6,250 nt of DNA from Candidatus Omnitrophota bacterium (GCA_028687525.1 JAQTZX010000091.1:1-6250), one strand, 5' to 3'. Counted from the first letter of the stretch, positions 1-5,677 are shown. The notes: a model not told the origin generated them from the letters alone. Program-made: numbers and translations.

Positions 1-71
1 AAGAACCCCAATAAATTGAAAAAGGGGATGAAAATAGTAATTCCTATAGAATAGGCAGCGAACTGTAAAGG

Positions 72-557
72 ATGGGTGCGGTGGATACCGAAAAATCGAT
101 AAAGCTGGTGAATCTGGTCAACGAAAAAAATATCTGTCTTGAGTTGAAAGGCAGGAATAAAAAAGCCCTCCTTGAAGAATTGGTGGATTTCATGGCTAAG
201 TCTTCGGGGAAGATCCGTGACAAAAAGTCTTTTTTGACCGTGCTCCTGAAAAGGGAAAAGCTCGGATCTACCGGGATCGGCGGCGGCGTGGCTATCCCGC
301 ACGCGAAATCGCCCAAGGTAAAAAATTTCCTGCTTGTTCTGGCGAGGCATACCTCCGGTGTGGATTTCGGGGCGTTGGATGGGGAAAAGACATATCTTTT
401 TTTCGTCCTGATCTCTCCTGAAAACAATGTCGGCGGGCACTTGAAGATATTAGCGGAAATTTCCCGGCTGGTGAAAGATAAGTTTATTGTCGACCTGTTG
501 AAAAAGGCGGAAGACAAGAAAGAGATTCTGCGGGTTATTTCGGCCTACGAACAATAA
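72..557 (+). CDS. PTS EIIA type-2 (fructose/nitrogen-type) domain protein
   Basis: This is a stand-alone phosphotransferase EIIA domain of the mannitol/fructose/PtsN class, acting in the cytoplasm. The 161 residues are about the length of one such domain. The diagnostic motif GSTGIGGGVAIPHAK lies at residues 65-79, with His77 the expected phospho-acceptor. The second conserved histidine, His123, sits in GGHLKILAEI. Both active-site histidines are present, so it should be phosphorylatable by HPr or an Nfr-type relay. No EIIB or EIIC domain is attached or adjacent, so a regulatory (PtsN-like) role is as likely as sugar transport; this is inference. Start choice is uncertain: ATG 72 directly follows an in-frame TAA and has no spaced Shine-Dalgarno, while GTG 81 sits nine bases after AAAGG and would give a protein three residues shorter. 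It is the first gene of the left co-directional block. The class is secure; the substrate or target is unknown. Confidence 0.92.
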   Translation: MGAVDTEKSIKLVNLVNEKNICLELKGRNKKALLEELVDFMAKSSGKIRDKKSFLTVLLKREKLGSTGIGGGVAIPHAKSPKVKNFLLVLARHTSGVDFGALDGEKTYLFFVLISPENNVGGHLKILAEISRLVKDKFIVDLLKKAEDKKEILRVISAYEQ

Positions 558-614
558 ACTGCGGCCGGCGCCGGGGCAGTCTTCAACGCGAAAACCTTCC
601 TGCCGTTTTATACC

Positions 615-1799
615 ATGAGACTTAGGAAATTTCTTTCCGCAATAATTCCGGCGTGTATTATAGCGTCTCCTTTTTTCGCCCGTGCGCAGGAGTCCCCGCG
701 GCAGAAGCCGGAGCTTATTTTTTTTTACGCCTACAGCTGCCATGAATGCAACCTGGTAAAACGGGAAATCCTGCCGGAAGTGGAGAAACGCTTTGCGGGG
801 AAGATCGTTATTGAACTGCGCGAGATAGGGGATATCGAAAATTACAAACTGCTGGTGAGCCTCAAGGAACGCCGCGGTTTCCAGGGGAACATCATTCCGC
901 CGATAATGTTCATAAACGGGGAATTCCTGTTCGGCGAACCGGCGATACGCAAAGACCTTATTCCTCTTATCGGAAATGTCCTGGCGGCGGGACAGGCGGT
1001 AGCGGTATCCGCCCCGGGATCCGTTGATTTGCTGAAAGAGTTTCTTTCTTTCAACCTGCTGGCGGTGATAGGCGCCGGGCTTATCGACGGCATTAATCCC
1101 TGCGCATTCACGGTGATGGTGTTTTTCGTGTCTTTTCTCGGCCTGCAGGGGTACCGGAAGATGAATCTGGCGGTCATCGGCGGTTTTTATATCGCGGCGG
1201 TGTTCATTACGTATCTTCTGATCGGGCTGGGGATTTTCAATTTTTTGTACAGCGTCGAAAAATTCTGGCTGATCAGGAGAATTTTCAATTCGGGCGTGGG
1301 ATTTATCAGCTTGGCCTTCGGTTCGCTGGCGCTGTATGACTTTCTGAAATTCAGGATGACCGGAAGCACGGATGGAATGGTTTTGCAGCTTCCCCAGGCG
1401 GTGAAAAACCGCATACACGCGGTGATTGGGAAATATTACCGGAAACCGTCCGGCGGCCGCGTTGCGGCGGAAAAGGCCCATGTCTTTAATCTTATTTTCA
1501 GCGCTTTGATAACCGGATTTCTGGTGTCGGTACTGGAATCGGTATGCACCGGGCAGGTGTATATACCGACCATAACGTTGGTTTTGAAGACGACCGGTGT
1601 CAAACTGCAGGCGTTCGGGTATCTTCTGGTTTATAACCTGATGTTTATTGTTCCTTTGTGTGCGGTTTTTATATTCGCTCTCTGGGGGACAACCTCTCAG
1701 CAGTTCGCGCATTTTTTGAGGAAACATATGTCGATGGTTAAAGTGCTTATGGCGGGTTTGTTTTTTGGGCTGGGAGCATATTTACTGTGGAGGGTATGA
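615..1799 (+). CDS. Thioredoxin-like domain fused to CcdA/DsbD-type transmembrane thiol-redox domain
   Basis: This is a predicted inner-membrane protein of 394 residues that passes reducing power to the envelope. Residues 1-24 look like a signal peptide (MRLRK, hydrophobic core, FARA before Gln25). Residues about 33-120 form a thioredoxin/glutaredoxin-like domain with redox motif Cys42-His-Glu-Cys45 and a probable cis-proline at Pro96. Residues about 145-394 are a CcdA/DsbD-beta domain with roughly six membrane segments. Its two expected membrane cysteines are Cys163 in DGINPCAF and Cys311 in ESVCTGQ. A basic loop at about 246-290 separates the two halves. In classical DsbD the thioredoxin domain is C-terminal; here it is N-terminal and there is no DsbD-alpha domain. 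ATG 615 has no visible Shine-Dalgarno, but it is the only ATG, GTG or TTG between the preceding in-frame TAA (555-557) and the signal peptide. The stop overlaps the next gene's start, which supports co-expression. The electron acceptor is unknown; the downstream DUF1573 protein and c-type cytochromes are candidates. Confidence 0.88.
   Translation: MRLRKFLSAIIPACIIASPFFARAQESPRQKPELIFFYAYSCHECNLVKREILPEVEKRFAGKIVIELREIGDIENYKLLVSLKERRGFQGNIIPPIMFINGEFLFGEPAIRKDLIPLIGNVLAAGQAVAVSAPGSVDLLKEFLSFNLLAVIGAGLIDGINPCAFTVMVFFVSFLGLQGYRKMNLAVIGGFYIAAVFITYLLIGLGIFNFLYSVEKFWLIRRIFNSGVGFISLAFGSLALYDFLKFRMTGSTDGMVLQLPQAVKNRIHAVIGKYYRKPSGGRVAAEKAHVFNLIFSALITGFLVSVLESVCTGQVYIPTITLVLKTTGVKLQAFGYLLVYNLMFIVPLCAVFIFALWGTTSQQFAHFLRKHMSMVKVLMAGLFFGLGAYLLWRV
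1789..1794 (+). promoter_or_regulatory. Ribosome binding site deciding the DUF1573 start
   Basis: GGAGGG lies inside the last codons of the upstream membrane protein. Three in-frame starts follow or overlap it: GTG 1787, ATG 1796 and ATG 1799. Only ATG 1799 has a usable spacing (four bases after GGAGGG), so I chose it. ATG 1796 would give the classic ATGA overlap but sits one base from the motif. Either way, translation is probably coupled to the preceding gene. Confidence 0.65.
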
Positions 1800-2296
1800 T
1801 GGATAGAAATTTTTTCATATGCGCGGTTCTCTTTGTTTTTATTTTTTATTCTGCGGGATGCAGCGTGAAACAAAAACCGGCGGCGTTGAACCCTGCCGGT
1901 GAAAATAAAACCGAGGAGGTAAGCGCTTTTATACCGGTTCAGTCCCGGATCCCCGCGGTTACTTCGGCACAGACTCCGCCTGCGCCTCTTCCGGAAGGAG
2001 ATGCGGCTTCCTGGGATTTTGGCGTGATCCCGGCCGGGCAGATAGTGAAGCATGAATTCACCCTGACTAATACTTCCCGGATGCCGCTTGCCATCAGCGC
2101 TATTAATACCTCCTGCGGATGCGCGGTCCCGGAGGTGAAAAAGAGATCACTCTCACCGGGGGAAAACACTGTGATCGAGGTTTCTTTTAACAGCACCGGT
2201 TACTCCGGATCTGTCGAACAGTATATTTTCGTACACACGGACCGGGCGGATAACCCGGTATTGAAATTCACGATTAAGGCAGAGGTGGTAAAATAG
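1799..2296 (+). CDS. DUF1573 domain putative lipoprotein
   Basis: From ATG 1799 this is a 165-residue exported protein. Residues 5-20 are a hydrophobic signal segment ending in YSAGC, so Cys21 is a candidate lipidation site; the lipobox is weak because Tyr and Ser replace the usual Leu. A proline- and alanine-rich linker (about 22-68) leads to a single DUF1573 domain at about 72-165. The domain opens with WDFGVIPAGQ and carries the family's NTSCGC motif, with Cys106 and Cys108. It is an immunoglobulin-like beta domain by family, and its function is not established. The start overlaps the stop of the thioredoxin-CcdA gene, so the two are almost certainly co-translated. That makes the CxC pair a plausible redox partner of the upstream protein, which is inference. 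The 46-base gap to the protease gene holds a GC-rich hairpin. Domain assignment is firm; lipidation is moderate. Confidence 0.88.
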   Translation: MDRNFFICAVLFVFIFYSAGCSVKQKPAALNPAGENKTEEVSAFIPVQSRIPAVTSAQTPPAPLPEGDAASWDFGVIPAGQIVKHEFTLTNTSRMPLAISAINTSCGCAVPEVKKRSLSPGENTVIEVSFNSTGYSGSVEQYIFVHTDRADNPVLKFTIKAEVVK

Positions 2297-2306
2297 AACA
2301 TATTCG

Positions 2307-2321
2307 CCCGCCGCGGGCGGG
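2307..2321 (+). repeat. GC-rich hairpin in the htpX leader
   Basis: CCCGCC, a three-base GCG loop, then GGCGGG: a perfect six-pair all-GC stem. It lies between the DUF1573 stop and the htpX ribosome binding site. No T-run follows, so it is not a standard intrinsic terminator. It could moderate read-through, stabilise the processed mRNA, or be chance in a GC-rich gap. Confidence 0.45.
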
Positions 2322-2326
2322 ATTTC

Positions 2327-2334
2327 AGAGGAGG
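2327..2334 (+). promoter_or_regulatory. Strong ribosome binding site for the HtpX-like protease
   Basis: AGAGGAGG lies eight bases before ATG 2343. It is the strongest Shine-Dalgarno match in the window and fixes the protease start. Confidence 0.85.
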
Positions 2335-2342
2335 ATGATAAG

Positions 2343-3314
2343 ATGTTTTCGCTGCAAATCAGGTTATGGCTGGTAATGACATTGCTTTTCGCGATTATTT
2401 ATGCGGTGGTGACGGCGGTCGGCGCGGGAATGGGGATAGGTAATTTTTATTTTTATCTGATCATATCTCTGGGGATGATGTTTGTCCAGTATATGCTCGG
2501 CCCCTGGCTGGTTGAGATGTCCATGCGCGTGCGCTACCTGAAACGGGAGGAGAATCCGCGTTTGTTCGCTATGGTAGAAGAGATGTCCCGCAAGGCCGGT
2601 ATTCCATTGCCGCGCATTGGTATCGCGCAGGTGGGGATTCCCAATGCTTTTGCTTTCGGCAGAAATCTTAAAGACGGAAGAGTCTGTGTGACCGGGGGGA
2701 TATTGAATCTGCTGGACGAGGATGAGTTGAAAGCGGTGCTTGGCCACGAGCTGAGCCATTTGCGCAACCATGACGTGCTGACTATTACGCTTTTATCGGT
2801 TATCCCGATGGTCCTTTATCGTATTGCCTGGCAGTTCTTGTTTTTCGGGCGCAGACGGGACGAGCGTGGAGGAAATACCGTTTTGATCGGTGTGGCGGCA
2901 TTCGTGTTCTATTTCATTACTAATCTGCTGGTGCTTTATGCTTCTCGCATCAGGGAATATTTCGCGGATAAGGGCTCGGTTAGCCTTGGGAATAAACCTT
3001 CTTCGCTGGCATCGGCGTTATACAAGCTGGTATATGGTTCTGCGCGCATAGACCGGGAACTGCTGAAGGAAACAGAAGGGCTGAAGGCATTTTTTATCAA
3101 TGATCCTTCGCAGGCCCTCAATGAGATACGCGATCTGAAACAGCTCGATCTTGATAAAAGCGGGAACATCGACTCATATGAACTGGCGCAATTGCGTTCC
3201 AAGAATATCCGCGTTGGTTTCGGGGATGCGTTGATGGAAGCTTTAAGCACGCATCCGAATATGCTCAAGCGTATTCGGCGTCTCTCTACATACGGGGGAC
3301 GGGTTCCCCGTTGA
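2343..3314 (+). CDS. htpX: HtpX-like M48 zinc metalloprotease with EF-hand loop
   Basis: This is a membrane-bound zinc endopeptidase of family M48, expected to cleave misfolded or damaged membrane proteins on the cytoplasmic side. Two hydrophobic segments open the protein (about 8-29 and 35-56). The catalytic motif GHELSHLRNHD gives zinc ligands His135 and His139 with catalytic Glu136. Two more membrane segments follow (about 145-168 and 180-200), then SRIREYFAD with the third zinc ligand Glu205. The C-terminal STHPNMLKRI (302-311) is typical of HtpX. At 323 residues it is longer than the common 280-300, and the extra length includes residues 269-280, DLDKSGNIDSYE, which fit a canonical EF-hand loop at every key position. 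All catalytic residues are present. The strong ribosome binding site and the match of the first residues to HtpX fix the start. It is the last gene of the left block; a terminator-like hairpin follows. HtpX-like M48 is secure; exact orthology to E. coli HtpX is less so. Confidence 0.93.
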   Translation: MFSLQIRLWLVMTLLFAIIYAVVTAVGAGMGIGNFYFYLIISLGMMFVQYMLGPWLVEMSMRVRYLKREENPRLFAMVEEMSRKAGIPLPRIGIAQVGIPNAFAFGRNLKDGRVCVTGGILNLLDEDELKAVLGHELSHLRNHDVLTITLLSVIPMVLYRIAWQFLFFGRRRDERGGNTVLIGVAAFVFYFITNLLVLYASRIREYFADKGSVSLGNKPSSLASALYKLVYGSARIDRELLKETEGLKAFFINDPSQALNEIRDLKQLDLDKSGNIDSYELAQLRSKNIRVGFGDALMEALSTHPNMLKRIRRLSTYGGRVPR

Positions 3315-3341
3315 TTCTGCCCCCGGTATCCGGAAAAGTAG

Positions 3342-3370
3342 TTGTTCTTATGAGGGGTTTCGGGTATAAT
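3342..3370 (+). promoter_or_regulatory. Candidate sigma70-type promoter
   Basis: A perfect TATAAT at 3365-3370 is preceded, with a 17-base spacer, by TTGTTC at 3342-3347, which matches three of six bases of the -35 consensus. Transcription would begin near 3377, just before the inverted repeat at 3381. It could serve the acetate kinase operon or a short RNA. A second TATAAT at 3418-3423, inside the hairpin loop and arm, has no -35 partner at 16-18 bases. Confidence 0.45.
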
Positions 3371-3380
3371 AATGGTTATT

Positions 3381-3440
3381 GGACACATTCCATTCTCGCG
3401 TAGAGCAGCCGGCTTACTATAATGGGGATGTGTCCTTTTT
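3381..3440 (+). terminator. Terminator-like hairpin with long imperfect inverted repeat and T-run
   Basis: The left arm GGACACATTCCATT (3381-3394) pairs with the right arm AATGGGGATGTGTCC (3421-3435). There are eight perfect outer pairs, then a wobble and a one-base bulge, then five more pairs. Five Ts follow directly (3436-3440). The 26-base loop contains the palindrome AGCCGGCT (3407-3414) and a small CTC/GAG stem. Position after htpX and the T-run suit an intrinsic terminator of the left operon on the + strand. The long arms and complex loop are more than a terminator needs, so it may instead be the remnant of a small repeat element. Confidence applies to the structure more than to the role. 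Confidence 0.6.
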
Positions 3441-3617
3441 CTTAATTCCGTCCGGGAAGGGAGTTTTGGATTTTAGCCGGGGTGTTCCGCCATTCGGCGC
3501 AGGCCGCGGTTTCAGCCGCGGGCATTTGCCCATGGTTACTTCCCACGGGCGAAAAACAAAGGGTGCCCCGGGCTTTGCCCGTGAGGCTCCACGTATTAAA
3601 TTGATTTTGCAGAAGAT
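3441..3617 (+). other. Structured GC-rich region before ackA
   Basis: This is the rest of the 303-base gene-free stretch. I see no credible gene in it. It holds a run of short inverted repeats: CGCC/GGCG at 3488-3499, CCGCGG twice with a six-base loop at 3504-3521, GGGC/GCCC at 3520-3531, and CGGGC/GCCCG with a three-base loop at 3569-3581. A longer pairing, CACGGGCGAA at 3544-3553 with TTTGCCCGTG at 3574-3583 (ten pairs, one wobble), competes with the last hairpin, so two mutually exclusive folds are possible. It does not match any riboswitch class I can recall. Candidates are a structured 5' leader, a REP/MITE-like element, or decayed sequence. The last 15 bases before ackA are AT-rich and carry only a weak AGAAG ribosome binding site. 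Confidence 0.4.
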
Positions 3618-4844
3618 ATGAAAATTTTGGTCATTAATTCAGGAAGTTCATCGATAAAATTCCAGCTTTTCCAGATGCCGGAAGAGAATGTAATCGCCAA
3701 GGGGCTGGTTGAAAAAATAGGAGAAGAATCTTCTTTATTCACGCAGAAGAGCGTTAAAGGAGACCTGGAGTTACGCAAACAGATCCAGGATCATGAAGAG
3801 GGAATCAATTTTATTATCGGGATGCTTACCGATTCTCGGCATGGGGTTATCTCTTCGGTGAAGGAGATATCGGGGATCGGGCACCGTGTGGTGCATGGAG
3901 GCGAAGAGTTCAGCGATTCGGTTTTGCTCATGGATGAGGTAGTGGAGAAGATTCAGGCCTACGCCGATCTGGCTCCTTTGCATAACCCGCCGAATATCAT
4001 GGGTATCCGCGCCTGCAAGAAATTCCTGCCTCATGCCGCGCAGGTTGCTGTTTTCGATACCGCGTTTCATCATTCCATCCCGCCTAAAGCTTATTTATAC
4101 GGGCTTCCTTACGAGATATACGAGAAATACAAGATCAGGAAATACGGTTTTCACGGTACATCCCACCGTTATGTTGCACGCCGGGCGGGATCCGTTCTTA
4201 ACCTCCCCAGGGAAAGTTTGAATGTGATTACTTGTCATCTGGGTAACGGCTGCAGTATCGCGGCAGTTGAAAAAGGACGCTCCGTGGATACCAGCATGGG
4301 GTTTACCCCGTTGGAAGGATTGGTTATGGGCACTCGCTGCGGGGATATCGATCCGGCCGTGCTTTTTTACCTTGGAGAGAAGGGATATTCGGTCAACGAC
4401 CTGAATAATCTTTTAAATAAAAAAAGCGGTTTGCTGGGTATTTCAGGCGTCAGTAACGACATGCGTAACCTGCTGGCGGAAAAAGAGAAAGGTAATGGGC
4501 GCGCGGCGCTGGCTATTGATATCTTTTGCTATCGCATACGCAAATATATCGGCGCGTACATGGCGGTGCTGGGAAATACTCGGGGGATTGTGTTTACGGG
4601 AGGGATTGGAGAGAATAATTCGTTTATCCGCAAAGAATGTCTTTGCGGGATGGAAAGCCTCGGGATTGAGATCGCGGATGACCGCAACAAACGGGCTGTA
4701 AAAGGCATGGAGGCGCAGATCAGCAAGGATACATCCGGAATAAAGGTGCTGGTCGTTCCCACTAATGAGGAATTGAGTATCGCGCAGGACACGTATGAGC
4801 TTGCCCACGGGGTAAAAGTCTCGGACCATGCGGATGAAAGGTGA
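3618..4844 (+). CDS. ackA: Acetate kinase
   Basis: This cytoplasmic enzyme interconverts acetyl phosphate plus ADP and acetate plus ATP, the energy-yielding last step of acetate fermentation. The 408 residues are the usual full length. All expected active-site residues are in place: Asn7 in NSGSSSIKF, Arg90 in GIGHRVVHGG, His122, Asp147 in VFDTAFH, His179 in GFHGTSH, His207 in CHLGNG, Arg240 in MGTRCGDIDP, and Glu384 in PTNEE. The nucleotide-site FTGGIGEN is at 327-333. MKILVINSG is the standard N-terminus, so the start is secure although the ribosome binding site (AGAAG, two bases away) is poor. No phosphotransacetylase gene is adjacent. Its stop lies two bases before the preferred nfnA start, so it probably heads an operon with the two Nfn genes. 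Propionate or butyrate kinases of the same superfamily are possible but less likely given the close match to acetate kinase motifs. Confidence 0.97.
   Translation: MKILVINSGSSSIKFQLFQMPEENVIAKGLVEKIGEESSLFTQKSVKGDLELRKQIQDHEEGINFIIGMLTDSRHGVISSVKEISGIGHRVVHGGEEFSDSVLLMDEVVEKIQAYADLAPLHNPPNIMGIRACKKFLPHAAQVAVFDTAFHHSIPPKAYLYGLPYEIYEKYKIRKYGFHGTSHRYVARRAGSVLNLPRESLNVITCHLGNGCSIAAVEKGRSVDTSMGFTPLEGLVMGTRCGDIDPAVLFYLGEKGYSVNDLNNLLNKKSGLLGISGVSNDMRNLLAEKEKGNGRAALAIDIFCYRIRKYIGAYMAVLGNTRGIVFTGGIGENNSFIRKECLCGMESLGIEIADDRNKRAVKGMEAQISKDTSGIKVLVVPTNEELSIAQDTYELAHGVKVSDHADER
4837..4844 (+). promoter_or_regulatory. Ribosome binding site deciding the nfnA start
   Basis: AAAGGTGA overlaps the ackA stop codon and sits two bases from ATG 4847, with five bases between AAAGG and the ATG. 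This favours ATG 4847 over GTG 4841, which would lie inside the motif, and over ATG 4865, which has no comparable site. Confidence 0.6.
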
Positions 4845-4846
4845 AT

Positions 4847-5677
4847 ATGAGCGGAAAACCGGATATGCAGCGGTTTAGAATTCTTGAAAAGTACGGGCTG
4901 GGCCCGAAAATGCACTTTGTGCTGATGGATGCCCCGTTGATAGCGCGCAAAGCCAAGGCCGGACAGTTTGTGATTGTGAGGATTCGTGAACAGGGCGAAC
5001 GTATCCCGTTAACCATCGCTGATTTTGACCGGGAAAAAGGAACGGTTACCCTGGTTTTTCAGGAGGCGGGGAAAACCACTTGTTTGTTCGCGGCTATGAA
5101 GGAGGGAGAATATCTTTTAGACCTCCTGGGGCCGCAGGGCAATCCCACCGAGATTGAGGATTTCGGCCGCGCCGTGGTGGTCGGCGGAGGTATCGGCGTG
5201 GCGCCGGTGTATCCTTTGGCCCGGGCATTGAAAGAAAAAGGCAATACAGTCATTTCTATTATCGGGTATCGTTCCAGGGAACACGTGTTTTGGGAGGACA
5301 AGATGAAGGCGGTTTCCGATCGTTTGATCATCACTACCAATGACGGATCGTATGGGGCAAAAGGGTTTGTTACCGACATGCTGAAAGATGCCGCGGCTTC
5401 AGGGGAAAAAATAGATGTGGTTTTTGCTATCGGTCCGCCGGTGATGATGAAGGCGGTAGCGGAAATGACCCGTCCGTTGAATTTGAAGACTATCGTCAGC
5501 CTGAATTCGCTGATGGTTTGCGGTATGGGCATGTGCGGGGCCTGCAGGGTATCGGTGGGAGGCAAGACTAAATTTACCTGCATGGACGGTCCGGATTTCG
5601 ACGGCCATGCGGTAGATTTCGGCCTGTTGATGAAACGGCTTGAAACCTACAAAGGCGAAGAGCGCAGCTGCGGATAA
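4847..5677 (+). CDS. nfnA: NfnA-type ferredoxin:NADP+ reductase subunit (SudB-like), FAD and [2Fe-2S]
   Basis: This is the small subunit of the bifurcating NADH-dependent ferredoxin:NADP+ oxidoreductase, a cytoplasmic heterodimer that balances NADH, NADPH and reduced ferredoxin. Numbering from ATG 4847 (276 residues): a ferredoxin-reductase-like FAD domain with RIPLTIADFD at 52-61; a nucleotide-binding domain opening with VVVGGGIGVAPVYPLARAL at 110-128; and a C-terminal [2Fe-2S] site with Cys225, Cys230, Cys233 and Cys245. The tail FTCMDGPDFDGHAVDF (243-258) is typical of NfnA/SudB. The first cluster position is usually Asp in VDGTGMCG; here it is Cys in VCGMGMCG. Length is normal for the family. 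The start is decided by the AAAGG site. The gene lies between ackA and the NfnB gene, which confirms the pairing. The related PyrK (dihydroorotate dehydrogenase electron-transfer subunit) is the main alternative, and the neighbour argues against it. Confidence 0.9.
   Translation: MSGKPDMQRFRILEKYGLGPKMHFVLMDAPLIARKAKAGQFVIVRIREQGERIPLTIADFDREKGTVTLVFQEAGKTTCLFAAMKEGEYLLDLLGPQGNPTEIEDFGRAVVVGGGIGVAPVYPLARALKEKGNTVISIIGYRSREHVFWEDKMKAVSDRLIITTNDGSYGAKGFVTDMLKDAAASGEKIDVVFAIGPPVMMKAVAEMTRPLNLKTIVSLNSLMVCGMGMCGACRVSVGGKTKFTCMDGPDFDGHAVDFGLLMKRLETYKGEERSCG

Noticed and set aside
16..50. TTGAAA followed by TATAGA as a promoter for the left block
   Set aside because: The spacer is 23 bases, far from 16-18, and no better pairing was found in the first 71 bases.
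28..54. Eight-codon open frame with AAGGGG next to its ATG
   Set aside because: The Shine-Dalgarno-like run touches the ATG with no spacing, and nothing marks it as a leader peptide. It may lie in the tail or leader of an upstream gene outside the window.
575..610. GGCAG / CTGCC with trailing GTTTTA as a terminator after EIIA
   Set aside because: Five pairs with a 20-base loop are too weak, and the genes on both sides appear co-transcribed.
718..726. Run of nine Ts in the thioredoxin-CcdA gene
   Set aside because: It encodes the Ile-Phe-Phe strand before the CHEC site in the correct frame. Slippage is possible, but nothing else suggests phase variation.
450..1727. Long open frame of about 425 codons on the minus strand
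   Set aside because: It is antisense to the clearly real EIIA and thioredoxin-CcdA genes, has no recognisable domain, and is very rich in Arg, Gln and His, as expected from the complement of GC-rich codons.
1912..1920. GAGGAGGTA inside the DUF1573 gene as an internal ribosome binding site
   Set aside because: It codes for Glu-Glu-Val in the linker, and no start codon in a useful frame follows at proper distance.
3379..3621. 80-codon open frame on the + strand across the htpX-ackA gap
   Set aside because: It runs through the terminator-like hairpin and the GC-rich repeats, has no ribosome binding site and no recognisable domain, and its composition looks like translated repeat sequence.
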